A stretch of 64,000 nucleotides of DNA from Prodigiosinella aquatilis (GCA_030388725.1 CP128857.1:1922001-1986000), one strand, 5' to 3'; counted from the first letter of the stretch, positions 8,703 to 17,463 are shown. The notes: generated by a model not told the origin, from the sequence alone. Translations and numbers: made by a program.

Positions 8703-9026
8703 ATGCAATTATCCACAACCCCGACGTTGGAAGGGTATGTCATTACCGAATATTGTGGTGTGGTCACCGGAGAGGCTATTCTGGGTGTCAATGTTTTCCG
8801 TGATTTTTTTGCCGGTATTCGCGATATCGTTGGTGGGCGTTCCGGGGCTTACGAAAAAGAGTTGGGCCGTGCCAGACAGATTGCGTTTCGCGAACTACAG
8901 GAGCAGGCGGAAGCGCTAGGCGCGAATGCCGTTGTGGGTATTGATATTGATTATCAAACAGTGGGTAAGGACAACAGTATGCTGATGGTTTCCGTCAGCG
9001 GTACGGCAGTTAAAATCAGTCGTTGA
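8703..9026 (+). CDS. ybjQ: YbjQ family protein (UPF0145)
   Basis: Small 107-residue cytosolic protein of the YbjQ family, described as a putative heavy-metal-binding fold that assembles into pentamers; its biological role is not established. The ATG at 8703 follows AAGGAGCG and gives the family N-terminus MQLSTTPTLEG. The in-frame extension upstream to 8592 lacks conservation and is rejected. Conserved stretches include EYCGVVTGEAILG, FAGIRDIVGGRSGAYE and NAVVGIDIDYQTVG. amiD starts 6 bases after its stop, so the two are probably co-transcribed. Confidence 0.92.
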   Translation: MQLSTTPTLEGYVITEYCGVVTGEAILGVNVFRDFFAGIRDIVGGRSGAYEKELGRARQIAFRELQEQAEALGANAVVGIDIDYQTVGKDNSMLMVSVSGTAVKISR

Positions 9027-9032
9027 ATCTTG

Positions 9033-9872
9033 ATGCAAAAATATATCATCGTGTTGCTGCTGTTGGCACTCACCGGATGTCAGACGCCATCCCCGACGAC
9101 GTTGGTGGATCATGGCCGTTATCAGTTAGAAACGGCGGTGGTGGCACAATCGCAAGAAGCGCGGATCAAATTTCTGGTGATCCATTATACGGCGGAAGAC
9201 TTTCCTGATTCGTTACACACGTTGACGAATACGGATGTCAGTGTGCATTACCTGATTCCGGCGGTGCCGCCACTACGGCATGGCAAGCGGGTGGCCTGGC
9301 AACTGGTGCCGGAATCACAGGCCGCGTGGCATGCCGGTAACAGTTACTGGCGTGGATTTACGCGACTGAATGCGGTCTCAGTCGGCATTGAGCTGGAAAA
9401 TCCGGGTTATCACCGTACGCCACTGGGTTACTCATGGGCACCTTTCCCTGCGCCGCAACTGGCGGTACTGATCGATCTTGCCAGCGACATTATTCGGCGT
9501 TATCAGATTGCACCGCAAAATGTGGTGGCACACAGTGACATCGCGCCGCAGCGCAAGATAGATCCCGGGGCGCTGTTTCCCTGGCAGCGTCTGGCCGCTG
9601 CCGGTATCGGTGCCTGGCCGGATCCGGCACGGGTGATGTTTTATCTACAGGGCCGCGACACGACGGCACCGGTGGCGCAAGCCGATTTGCTGACAAAGTT
9701 GGCACGCTATGGTTATCAGGTAGGTGCTGGAATGACTGAGCGTGAGCAGCGGCGAGTGATCAGCGCTTTCCAGATGCACTTTCGCCCACAGCGCTATGAT
9801 GGCAATCCAGATGCGGAGACGGAAGCCATCGTTGATGCGCTGTTGGAAAAGTATGGCGTCGGATTACGTTAG
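9033..9872 (+). CDS. amiD: N-acetylmuramoyl-L-alanine amidase AmiD (lipoprotein)
   Basis: Outer-membrane-anchored zinc amidase that cleaves the MurNAc-L-Ala bond of peptidoglycan and anhydro-muropeptides. The 279-residue product has a lipoprotein signal with lipobox LTGC (Cys 15). The Amidase_2 zinc ligands are visible as His in VIHYTAED, His in VAHSDIAPQ and Asp in KIDPG. A C-terminal peptidoglycan-binding-like helical domain follows (TEREQRRVISAFQMHFRP). The start ATG at 9033 is preferred over TTG at 9030. Its stop overlaps the convergent ybjT stop by 4 bases. Confidence 0.94.
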   Translation: MQKYIIVLLLLALTGCQTPSPTTLVDHGRYQLETAVVAQSQEARIKFLVIHYTAEDFPDSLHTLTNTDVSVHYLIPAVPPLRHGKRVAWQLVPESQAAWHAGNSYWRGFTRLNAVSVGIELENPGYHRTPLGYSWAPFPAPQLAVLIDLASDIIRRYQIAPQNVVAHSDIAPQRKIDPGALFPWQRLAAAGIGAWPDPARVMFYLQGRDTTAPVAQADLLTKLARYGYQVGAGMTEREQRRVISAFQMHFRPQRYDGNPDAETEAIVDALLEKYGVGLR

Positions 9873-11335
9873 TCGTGGTATCGGGCATTGTCCTCATGCA
9901 ACTGCTCGGTATCAATGGCCAGTGCGGAGATACGTTGCGTCATGCCCCGGAAGATAAACAAATGGGCCGGCATCATTAAAAACCAGTAGCCCAGGCCGCT
10001 AAAACCGGCTGGATGCCACCATGCCCGGACATCCAGTGTGCGATAGGTGCCTTTATCATCAATGGTAAATGTTAACCGACCGAGTCCCGGTGCCTTCATG
10101 CCAAACAGCAGTACCAACTGTTGCTGGGGTCTGATGGCAATAACCTTCCAGCCGTTGATGCGATCACCTATCATCAGTGCCCGGTGTTCCGGGCGTTCAT
10201 AAATCACACCGTTACCGCAAAAATCGTCAATGCGCGCTCGGATCTGCCACAAAATGTCGGCATAGAAATACCCGTTTTTTCCGCCGATTTGCTGCACCAC
10301 CTGCCACAGTGCCTGACTACTGGCACCGGTTTTATAGTTATATCCAGCCTGTTTAGGATAAAAACAGTAACCGGGTTGCCAACGTTCTTTGGCTTCCGGA
10401 TCGTAGCCCCACTCCGGGTTATGCACGATGTCCGTTTCATTTTTTAGGGTAATGCGCACGGCATCATCAAAATTGATCAACGGTTGGGGAATCAATTGTT
10501 GCAATGCGGAGTCGTCCATCGGCAGATCATGCTTCAATCCTTGGATCAACGCCTTGGCGATATTGGTGGGGACGGACGTAATCAGATTCAGAAACCAGGC
10601 GGAGATCAGTCCGGTTGGTACTGGCAGCGGAATCAGTAAACGTCGTTTGCCGCTGATACGAATAAAACGCTCAAACATGGTCTGATAACTGATGTATTCC
10701 GGCCCGGCAGCTTCCAGGATACGGTGCTGTGTGGTGGGATGTTTCAGTATTTCAGTGAGATAAACCAGCAAGTTTTCCAGCGCAATCGGTGATGTTCGGG
10801 ATCTTACCCAGCGCGGTGGCGTCAACAACGGCAAGTTGTACACCATATCACGCATGATTTCGAAGGCGGCAGAACCTGAACCAATGATGATACCGGCACG
10901 CAGTTCAGTTACCGGAATACCACTGCTACGTAGCGTATCTCCGGTGATTCTGCGGGCATACATATGTTCGGAACTGTCTGTTTTCGACTGGGCTGATCCC
11001 AGATAAATGATGTGCTTTATTTTGCTGGTCCGCAGAATTTTCCGCAGGTTCTGTGCCGACAGCCGCTCCCGCTCGATAAAGTCACGACCATCTTCCATGC
11101 TGTGTACCAGATAATAGAGGGTTTCCGCTTGCCACAATCCTTCCGGTATGGTGTGGAGCCGCATCAAATCCACATATTCGCACTGTACACCAGGCCACTG
11201 GCGTGATGCCAACGACTCAACGTGACGGGAAGCCGCAATAATCTGATGACCTTGCTGGCTCAGGCGGGACGTTAAATGACGGCCAATATAGCCACTGGCA
11301 CCCAGAATTAAAATTGGTGCGTGTTTCGTTATCAC
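9869..11335 (-). CDS. ybjT: YbjT: NAD(P)-binding SDR-type protein with DUF2867 C-terminus
   Basis: Predicted Rossmann-fold nucleoside-diphosphate-sugar epimerase-like protein of unknown substrate, 488 residues. The dinucleotide motif GASGYIGRHL lies at residues 13-22, followed by an atypical SDR region (YYLVHSMEDG, IYLGSAQS). The C-terminal ~150 residues look like DUF2867 (WWHPAGFSGLGYWFLMMPAH) and may be membrane-associated. The start is GTG at 11335 with GGGAG about 10 bases upstream. In E. coli ltaE and poxB lie between ybjT and hcr; both are missing here, and only 141 bases separate hcr from ybjT. Confidence 0.88.
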   Translation of the reverse strand: MITKHAPILILGASGYIGRHLTSRLSQQGHQIIAASRHVESLASRQWPGVQCEYVDLMRLHTIPEGLWQAETLYYLVHSMEDGRDFIERERLSAQNLRKILRTSKIKHIIYLGSAQSKTDSSEHMYARRITGDTLRSSGIPVTELRAGIIIGSGSAAFEIMRDMVYNLPLLTPPRWVRSRTSPIALENLLVYLTEILKHPTTQHRILEAAGPEYISYQTMFERFIRISGKRRLLIPLPVPTGLISAWFLNLITSVPTNIAKALIQGLKHDLPMDDSALQQLIPQPLINFDDAVRITLKNETDIVHNPEWGYDPEAKERWQPGYCFYPKQAGYNYKTGASSQALWQVVQQIGGKNGYFYADILWQIRARIDDFCGNGVIYERPEHRALMIGDRINGWKVIAIRPQQQLVLLFGMKAPGLGRLTFTIDDKGTYRTLDVRAWWHPAGFSGLGYWFLMMPAHLFIFRGMTQRISALAIDTEQLHEDNARYHD

Positions 11336-11450
11336 AGCAGTCAGCTCCCTACCGCAAATGTGCGGATGAAGCCTTTACTATAGCGGGAAATCGGTATGGG
11401 GAAAAAGCGGTGTAACGGAAATGTGAACCACGAGGTGAGATGTTAACAGT

Positions 11451-11468
11451 GGCGGAAACAAGTCCGCC
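11451..11468 (-). terminator. Weak hairpin after hcr
   Basis: GGCGGA (11451-11456) pairs with TCCGCC (11463-11468) just beyond the hcr stop. There is no clear U-tract, so it may be only a stabilising hairpin. Confidence 0.3.
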
Positions 11469-11476
11469 GTAATATT

Positions 11477-12484
11477 TCAGGCCAGAACGACATCCCCTTG
11501 TAGCTGACAACTACAGGCCAGTACATAACCTTGTGAGATCTCATCCTGGGTTAGTGTCGCGGTGCTGGTGGTAACGTACTGTCCACTGAGTATCCTGGTT
11601 TTACAGCTACCACAAACTCCGGCCCGGCAGGCGGCGTTAACCGGCACTTTATGGCTTTCCAGTGCGGCCAGCAGGCTGATGCCTACCGGAACGTTTACCT
11701 GTCGCAATGGATGGCTGATGGTCATGGTGAGTTGCTCACCGTTAATATCAACCGACGTTTCCGGCGCACCAAAGTGTTCTCTATAGACGTGGTTGGCCGC
11801 GACACCTGCTTGCGTACACAGCTCTTCCACCTGTTTCATGTACGGGATGGGGCCACAGGTCATCACAGTGCGGTGGGCAATATCCGGCACCTGTCTTGAT
11901 AAGATGTCCTGCGTGATACGGCCATGCAGAAAACCTTCACTGGCGTTGTTTTCCGCCATCAGCGTCAGCTGTAATTGTTGTGGGTATCGTTGGCGCAGTG
12001 TCTGCCATTCTTTGGCAAAGATCACTTGCTGCGGATCGCGCACATTGACAATTACGCGAATGTCAGTTTGCGGGCGGTGAGCCAACAGCCAGCGACACAT
12101 AGACATGATCGGCGTAACACCGCACCCAGCGGCCAGCATCAGGTACTGATCACTCACCGCGTGGGTGCAGGTGAATTCGCCCTCGGCATCAGACAGCCAC
12201 AGATAGTCGCCAGGTTTGAGCTGCCCGGTCAACCAGCGTGAACCGATGCCATTATCCAGCCGACGCACCGTCAGTGTGATGAAGCGACTCAGACCCGGAG
12301 ATGACGACAGTGTATAGGCGCGCAGAGTATCCGCACGGTTGGCAATGCAGACTAGTGCATGCTGGCCGGGCTGGTACGGATAAAAATCGTGATTGATCAG
12401 GGAAATGCTCCATACGTCCGGCGTTTCCTGATGAATTGAATGTACCTGCATACGGTAAGGGCATACAGGCGTTGGCATAGTCAT
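11477..12484 (-). CDS. hcr: NADH oxidoreductase Hcr (partner of hybrid-cluster protein)
   Basis: Electron donor to Hcp, passing electrons from NADH via FAD and a [2Fe-2S] cluster; 335 residues. Ferredoxin-reductase motifs are RAYTLSSSPG (FAD) and AAGCGVTPIMSM (NAD). The C-terminal plant-type ferredoxin domain carries CRAGVCGSC plus a later Cys in LACSC. The ATG at 12484 (MTMPTPVCPYRMQVH) matches the family start; further in-frame sequence upstream is rejected. It lies 70 bases downstream of hcp on the same strand, forming the hcp-hcr operon. Confidence 0.94.
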   Translation of the reverse strand: MTMPTPVCPYRMQVHSIHQETPDVWSISLINHDFYPYQPGQHALVCIANRADTLRAYTLSSSPGLSRFITLTVRRLDNGIGSRWLTGQLKPGDYLWLSDAEGEFTCTHAVSDQYLMLAAGCGVTPIMSMCRWLLAHRPQTDIRVIVNVRDPQQVIFAKEWQTLRQRYPQQLQLTLMAENNASEGFLHGRITQDILSRQVPDIAHRTVMTCGPIPYMKQVEELCTQAGVAANHVYREHFGAPETSVDINGEQLTMTISHPLRQVNVPVGISLLAALESHKVPVNAACRAGVCGSCKTRILSGQYVTTSTATLTQDEISQGYVLACSCQLQGDVVLA

Positions 12485-12554
12485 GGCAATTCTCCGTCTA
12501 TCCGGTCTTCCCGTCGCCATCGGTGCAACGGGACAGAAACGTAAATCGTCGCGA

Positions 12555-14207
12555 TCAGGCGTTCAGAATCTCGTTCAGATCCCGTTCAACCGTGGTGATG
12601 GAACGCATACCGAATTTTTCGTTCAGGATGGCCAGCAGATTCTCCGTCAGGAAACCCGGTGCCGTCGGCCCGGTGTAGATGTTCTTTACACCCAGCGACA
12701 ACAGCGTCAGCAGAATCACAATGGCTTTTTGTTCAAACCAGGACAGCATCAGACTCAACGGTAAATCGTTCACGCCGCAGCCCAGTTTTTCCGCCAGATT
12801 TACGGCGAGCATAATGGCGGAGTAAGCGTCGTTACACTGACCGACATCTAACAGCCGTGGCAACCCTTCCAGTGTGCCGAAATCCAGCTTGTTGAAACGG
12901 TATTTCCCACAGGCCAGCGTCATAATCAGGCAATCCTGTGGAATGTTGAGTGTGAAATCGGTGTAATAACTGCGCTCATCACGGCTGCCGTCACATCCGC
13001 CTACCAGAAACACATGGCGCAGCTTTTTCTGTGCCACCAGGTCGATAACGGTATCAGCGGCGTTCAACAGGGTCTGGCGGCCAAACCCTACGGTAATCAG
13101 GTGTTCGATTTCACTGTATGGGAAGCCGCTCAGATGTTGCGCCTGAGCGATCACCGCGCTGAAGTCATCACCCGCCAGATGGTTCACGCCTGGCCAACCT
13201 ACAATGCTGCGCGTCCAGATGCGATCACTGTAATTGCCCACGTCAGGATCGATAATACAGTTGGATGTCATCAGGATCGGGCCGGGAAACCTGGCGAATT
13301 CAGTCTGCTGGTTCTGCCAGCCACTGCCGTAGTTCCCCACCAGATGCGAGAATTTCTTCAATTCAGGGTAGCCGTGGGCCGGCAGCATTTCACCGTGGGT
13401 ATAGACGTTGACGCCAGTGCCTTCAGTCTGTTCCAGTAGTGTTTGCAGGTCTTTCAGATCATGACCGGAGATCAGAATGGCTTTGCCCGCCACCGGGCGC
13501 ACATTAACTGCTGTCGGCTGTGGGTTGCCATAGGCTTCGGTTTCACCCCGATCCAGAATCGCCATGATGCTAAAATTCATCTTGCCGATGTCCATGGCGT
13601 TATTCAGTAGTGTGTCCATATCCGTGGGCCGAATACCGAGCCAGGCCATCAGCGCATGATAGTGTGCATAAATCTCATCATCATATTGACCGAGGACATG
13701 GGCGTGCTCCATGTAAGCGGCGGCACCTTTCAGACCATACAGGCACAACATACGTAGTCCGTGAATATCATCACCGACGCTGGTTTTATCGCTATTCAAT
13801 GCAAAGCTGAGTGCTTGTTCTTGTAGCGTAGGGATATCATCACCGGCCAGTTGCAATTCGGCCATTGGATGACTGACCTTGACACTGGCATCCAGTAGAC
13901 GACAGCGCGTAGCCAATGCCTGGCGATAGGCAATGGCGTCTTTAGCGTAACCAATAATGCGTTGGGAATCGAAGTTAACGTTAGTTAACGTGGAAAAGAA
14001 AGCGCGTGGCGAGAAGCTATCAACGTCATGGTCAACAATGCCCAGTGCACGGGCTTGCAATGCCCAGGCGGACAACCCTTGCAGGACGGCCACTAGCAGG
14101 TCTTGCAAATCGGAGGTTTCGGCCGTTTTGCCGCACATGCCCTGAGCGTAAGCACAACCATTACCAGCTGGTGTTTGCATGGTTTGTTCACATTGCACAC
14201 AATACAT
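12555..14207 (-). CDS. hcp: Hybrid-cluster protein Hcp (NO reductase / protein S-nitrosylase)
   Basis: Iron-sulfur-oxygen hybrid-cluster enzyme that reduces nitric oxide under anaerobic nitrosative stress, 550 residues. The N-terminal cysteine spacing C3-X2-C6-X11-C18-X6-C25 is the [2Fe-2S] pattern of enterobacterial Hcp, not the [4Fe-4S] type of strict anaerobes. Hybrid-cluster ligand regions are seen as THGEMLPAHGYP, TSNCIIDP, VGGCDGSRDERSYY, ACGKYRFNK and VGQCNDAYSA. The start follows AAAGGACGCGATT. A likely NsrR site overlaps the predicted -10. Confidence 0.96.
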   Translation of the reverse strand: MYCVQCEQTMQTPAGNGCAYAQGMCGKTAETSDLQDLLVAVLQGLSAWALQARALGIVDHDVDSFSPRAFFSTLTNVNFDSQRIIGYAKDAIAYRQALATRCRLLDASVKVSHPMAELQLAGDDIPTLQEQALSFALNSDKTSVGDDIHGLRMLCLYGLKGAAAYMEHAHVLGQYDDEIYAHYHALMAWLGIRPTDMDTLLNNAMDIGKMNFSIMAILDRGETEAYGNPQPTAVNVRPVAGKAILISGHDLKDLQTLLEQTEGTGVNVYTHGEMLPAHGYPELKKFSHLVGNYGSGWQNQQTEFARFPGPILMTSNCIIDPDVGNYSDRIWTRSIVGWPGVNHLAGDDFSAVIAQAQHLSGFPYSEIEHLITVGFGRQTLLNAADTVIDLVAQKKLRHVFLVGGCDGSRDERSYYTDFTLNIPQDCLIMTLACGKYRFNKLDFGTLEGLPRLLDVGQCNDAYSAIMLAVNLAEKLGCGVNDLPLSLMLSWFEQKAIVILLTLLSLGVKNIYTGPTAPGFLTENLLAILNEKFGMRSITTVERDLNEILNA

Positions 14208-14222
14208 AATCGCGTCCTTTTA

Positions 14223-14245
14223 AAGTTGTATTTATAATGCCTGTT
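14223..14245 (-). promoter_or_regulatory. Candidate NsrR operator over the hcp -10
   Basis: The 23-base dyad AAGTTGTATTTATAATGCCTGTT resembles the NsrR consensus of two 11-base half-sites around one base. Read on the minus strand it contains TATAAA (14236-14231), a good -10, placing the transcript start near 14224 and leaving a 17-base leader that holds AAAGGA. NsrR repression of hcp is known in E. coli; the site here is inferred from pattern and position. Confidence 0.65.
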
Positions 14246-14257
14246 TAAAAGCATAGA

Positions 14258-14273
14258 ACCGGATGCCTCCGGT
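14258..14273 (-). promoter_or_regulatory. Perfect dyad ACCGGA-N4-TCCGGT upstream of hcp
   Basis: ACCGGA (14258-14263) and TCCGGT (14268-14273) form a perfect 6-N4-6 inverted repeat. Its centre (14265.5) falls exactly at -41.5 relative to the hcp start predicted from the -10, where class II activators bind. It is also downstream of lysO and could act as a weak terminator hairpin (followed on the minus strand by TCTATGCTTTT). Confidence 0.45.
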
Positions 14274-14306
14274 AAAAAAGCTTTTTTAATGCAACTTTAC
14301 GTAAAC

Positions 14307-14320
14307 TTGATGTAGCGCAA
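14307..14320 (-). promoter_or_regulatory. Weak FNR-like site upstream of hcp
   Basis: TTGATGTAGCGCAA matches one half of the FNR box TTGAT-N4-ATCAA fully and the other at 3 of 5 bases. Its centre is about 89 bases upstream of the predicted hcp start. FNR activation of hcp is established in E. coli, but this match is marginal. Confidence 0.3.
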
Positions 14321-14385
14321 TTTTCGCAGCAGAGGATGAAAATAACTCTCAATCAGCCTCGGTGCTGATCACGGCGAGGCGTAAA

Positions 14386-15288
14386 TCATGATGAAAATAG
14401 TGCCATTAATACTGGGGCGGCCAGGCTCAGCAGAAAACCATGCACGATAGCGGGTGGCACCATATCCATGCCGCCACTGCGTTGCAGTACGGGCAAGGTG
14501 AAGTCCATGGAAGTGGCGCCGCACAAACCCAGCGCACTGGCGCGATGATGACGAATCAGTGTGGGGATCAATATTATCGCTGTCAGTTCCCGCGCCAGAT
14601 CGTTAAAGAAAGCGGCACTACCAATCACCGGCCCAAAAGCGTCAGTCAACAGAATACCGGAGAGCGAATACCAGCCATAGCCGGATGCCATCGCCAGCGC
14701 CATATTCAGCGGCAGTTGCAGCAATACCGATGCCAGCGCGCCACCCGCCAACGCACTGATGCCGACCACCAGCGCCACAATCATTCCCCGTCGGTTCAGT
14801 ACAATCTGACGCAGCGTCATACCGCTGTTGCGTAACTGAACGCCCACCAGAAACAGCAGAAATAGTAAGGCGTATTCGCTGCCTTTGGCCGCAAAGGTCA
14901 GAATGGATAATTGGCTGAGCCCCAACAAAAAACCGCCGAATACCACACCACATAACCTGAGCGACTCCAGCGCCATGCGTAGGCGGGAAGGTAACGCCTC
15001 CTGACCCGTGTTGCTGCCGCTCCAGCGGGTTCGCTTTTCCAGCAACCACAGTGCCAGTAGATTCGCTGCGGTGATGCAGATAAAACAGACGGATGCATAG
15101 CGGAAGATAGCCAGCAAATTACTGCCCAGATTATCCAGAAACGCCAGACTGATCCCCATCAGGAACAGAATGATATACACCATGCTGCTCAGTAGGCGGT
15201 TGATAATCTGTAACACCTTTTTTGCGCGCAGGGGAATCAGATAGCCGAGAATTAACGGCAGTAAGATGATCAATAATCCTGAATACAT
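14386..15288 (-). CDS. lysO: L-lysine exporter LysO (YbjE)
   Basis: Inner-membrane lysine (and thialysine) exporter of the LysO family (DUF340), 300 residues with about eight hydrophobic segments. Conserved stretches include PLILGYLIPLRAKK at the N-terminus, LFLVGVQLRNSGMTLRQI in the middle, and GWYSLSGILLTDAFGPVIGS and LGLCGATSMDFTLPVLQRSGG near the C-terminus, all of which I recognise from E. coli YbjE. The ATG at 15288 is the first start in the frame. It is divergent from ybjD. Lysine/ArgR control is reported in E. coli, but no convincing ARG box was found here. Confidence 0.92.
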   Translation of the reverse strand: MYSGLLIILLPLILGYLIPLRAKKVLQIINRLLSSMVYIILFLMGISLAFLDNLGSNLLAIFRYASVCFICITAANLLALWLLEKRTRWSGSNTGQEALPSRLRMALESLRLCGVVFGGFLLGLSQLSILTFAAKGSEYALLFLLFLVGVQLRNSGMTLRQIVLNRRGMIVALVVGISALAGGALASVLLQLPLNMALAMASGYGWYSLSGILLTDAFGPVIGSAAFFNDLARELTAIILIPTLIRHHRASALGLCGATSMDFTLPVLQRSGGMDMVPPAIVHGFLLSLAAPVLMALFSS

Positions 15289-15308
15289 GATGAAACGGTA
15301 TCCTTAAC

Positions 15309-15390
15309 GCCTATCGAGATAGGCTTTGATAAAAACTGGCGGGAGAATCGCGACCACACAGAGATAATTTGCTCAAATTAAACAAATTAT
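15309..15390. promoter_or_regulatory. lysO/ybjD divergent promoter region with two inverted repeats
   Basis: The 195-base gap between lysO and ybjD holds GCCTATC-GA-GATAGGC (15309-15324), 21 bases upstream of the lysO start. It also holds ATAATTTG (15364-15371) paired with CAAATTAT (15383-15390) in an AT-rich stretch. Either could be an operator. I cannot name the regulator. Confidence 0.35.
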
Positions 15391-15483
15391 TTTGCGGAGT
15401 AAAGCATATCCAGACGACAGAACTTGACCCTGCAACCGTTTTATCGTCATGCTCATGTAAGGAAAACCGAACAGGAGGTGAGA

Positions 15484-17142
15484 ATGCATCTGGAAAGAGT
15501 AGAGATTCTCGGATTCCGTGGGATTAACCGTCTGTCATTGACCCTGGATGAAACCACTGTACTGATTGGTGAGAATGCTTGGGGAAAATCCAGCCTGCTG
15601 GATGCTCTGTCGCTTTTACTGGCTCCGGCGTTACCACTCTATCATTTTGAACTCCATGACTTTCATTTTACACCCGGCGATGAAACCAGTCGGGAGCATC
15701 ATTTGCAGATTGTCTTCACTTTTTGTGAAACGTCGCCTGGCCATCATCTGGCCGCGCGTTACCGTTCGCTCGAACCTGTGTGGATAAAAGGAGAAGGACG
15801 GCTATACCGTATCTTCTACCGACTGGAAGCCGAAGTGGATGAAACTAAGTCGGTATGTACCTGGCGCAGCTTTCTGGATGCCAATGGACACGCGCTTGCG
15901 TTGGATAACATTGACTGGTTGGCGAGTGAAGTAATCCGCCTGCATCCAGTATTAAGGATGCGAGATTCCCGCTTTATCCGTCATACCCGCTCCGGTGCGC
16001 TGATGCCAACATTGGATGCCGATAAAAAACTGTCCCGTCAGTTTGAAATCCTCATGCGGGAACTGGACCAAAATCCTAACAAGTTGACCAATCAGGATCT
16101 CCGTCAGGGAATGTCGGCGATACGTCAGTTAGTGGATCACTATTTTTCCGCACAGAGTGGCGATACGGGTGATAGTCATCATCGTCATACGCATTCCGGC
16201 AACGGCAAATATTGGCGTTCACTGGACAATATCAATCGAATGATTGCGGGGCCGAACAGCCGTAGTCGACGAATTATTCTGCTGGAACTGTTCTCTACCC
16301 TGTTGCAGGCGAAAGGTTCGGTATCGTTGGATCCACACTCCCGGCCATTGTTGCTGATAGAAGACCCTGAAACCCGTCTGCATCCAATTATGCTTTCAGT
16401 GGCGTGGGGATTACTGAATCAGTTGCCATTGCAGAAAGTGACCACCACTAATTCAGGAGAGCTGTTATCACTGGTGCCAGTGGAACAATTGTGCCGTCTG
16501 GTGCGAGAGTCGTCACAAGTTTCCACTTATCGTATCGGACGGTCAGGGATGAGCCCGGAAGATAGTCGCCGTATCGCTTTTCATATCCGGTTGAACCGAC
16601 CAGCATCGTTGTTTGCGCGTTGTTGGTTGCTGGTGGAAGGTGAAACCGAAGTCTGGATGCTCAGTGAATTAGCTCGACAGTGCGGCCATCATTTTGAATC
16701 GGAAGGGATTAAGGTGATTGAATTCGCCCAGTCGGGACTGAAGCCGTTGTTGAAGTTTGCCCATCGGATGGGGATTGAATGGTATGTGCTGGTGGATGGA
16801 GACGACGCCGGTAAAAAATATGCAGCGACGGCACGCAGTCTGCTGACAGCCCAGGCAGAGCAGGAACGTGACCATTTGACGATGCTGCCATCACCGGATA
16901 TGGAACATTTCATGTATAAAAATGGTTTCAGACAGGTTTACCATCGAGTGGCGCAGTTACCAGACTCGGTGCCGCTCTCTGCCTCCAAAGTTATCACGAA
17001 AGCGATTCATCGCAGTTCCAAACCGGATCTGGCCATTGAAGTGGCGATGGAGTCAATGGCATTGGGAAATGGTGCGATTCCACCGCTGATCCGTACCATG
17101 TTTTCCCACGTATTATGGTTGGCACGGGGTCGGGCTGGCTGA
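15484..17142 (+). CDS. ybjD: YbjD: OLD-family ATP-dependent endonuclease-like protein
   Basis: Predicted ATPase-TOPRIM protein of the OLD (overcoming lysogenization defect) family, 552 residues. It has an N-terminal SMC/ABC-like ATPase with Walker A GENAWGKSS and a late LLIEDPETRLHP Walker B. The C-terminal TOPRIM domain is marked by LLVEGETE and VDGDDAGKKY. The ATG at 15484 has AGGAGG at 15473-15478 and gives the family N-terminus MHLERVEILGFRG; the longer frame from 15424 is rejected. OLD relatives act on DNA and some are phage-defence nucleases, but the role of chromosomal YbjD is not established. It occupies the E. coli-like position near lysO. Confidence 0.9.
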   Translation: MHLERVEILGFRGINRLSLTLDETTVLIGENAWGKSSLLDALSLLLAPALPLYHFELHDFHFTPGDETSREHHLQIVFTFCETSPGHHLAARYRSLEPVWIKGEGRLYRIFYRLEAEVDETKSVCTWRSFLDANGHALALDNIDWLASEVIRLHPVLRMRDSRFIRHTRSGALMPTLDADKKLSRQFEILMRELDQNPNKLTNQDLRQGMSAIRQLVDHYFSAQSGDTGDSHHRHTHSGNGKYWRSLDNINRMIAGPNSRSRRIILLELFSTLLQAKGSVSLDPHSRPLLLIEDPETRLHPIMLSVAWGLLNQLPLQKVTTTNSGELLSLVPVEQLCRLVRESSQVSTYRIGRSGMSPEDSRRIAFHIRLNRPASLFARCWLLVEGETEVWMLSELARQCGHHFESEGIKVIEFAQSGLKPLLKFAHRMGIEWYVLVDGDDAGKKYAATARSLLTAQAEQERDHLTMLPSPDMEHFMYKNGFRQVYHRVAQLPDSVPLSASKVITKAIHRSSKPDLAIEVAMESMALGNGAIPPLIRTMFSHVLWLARGRAG

Positions 17143-17149
17143 AACAGGC

Positions 17150-17182
17150 GAAAAGATGCTGGTCGCGAAAGTGACCAGCATA
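17150..17182 (-). terminator. Terminator-like hairpin after cspD
   Basis: ATGCTGGTC (17156-17164) pairs with GACCAGCAT (17173-17181), a 9-base stem with an 8-base loop. On the minus strand it is followed by CTTTTC. It lies between the convergent ybjD and cspD stops and probably serves cspD. Confidence 0.6.
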
Positions 17183-17241
17183 TGTATATAAACCTGAGAC
17201 CAGGATTAGGGAATGTGAACCGGGAATAGCGCTGTGGATGC

Positions 17242-17463
17242 TCAGGCGATGGCTTCACTGGCTACTGGCACGATCAGACTGGCGTGATTGCCTTTTGGTC
17301 CCTGGTGCATATCGAACTGCACGATCTGCCCAGCTTTGAGTGTTCTGTAACCGTCCATCTGAATGGTTGAATAATGAGCGAAAATATCTTCACCACCCCT
17401 TTCAGGACAAATAAAGCCAAAGCCTTTGGCGTTATTGAACCATTTAACAGTACCTATCTCCAT
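17242..17463 (-). CDS. cspD: Cold-shock-like protein CspD
   Basis: OB-fold single-stranded nucleic-acid-binding protein, 73 residues, known in E. coli as a stationary-phase inhibitor of DNA replication. RNP1 (KGFGFI) and RNP2-like (DIFAHY) motifs are present. The sequence closely follows CspD rather than CspA-type paralogs (ERGGEDIFAHYSTIQMDGYR). It is transcribed divergently from clpS, the conserved arrangement. The start at 17463 is the only reasonable ATG. Confidence 0.95.
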   Translation of the reverse strand: MEIGTVKWFNNAKGFGFICPERGGEDIFAHYSTIQMDGYRTLKAGQIVQFDMHQGPKGNHASLIVPVASEAIA

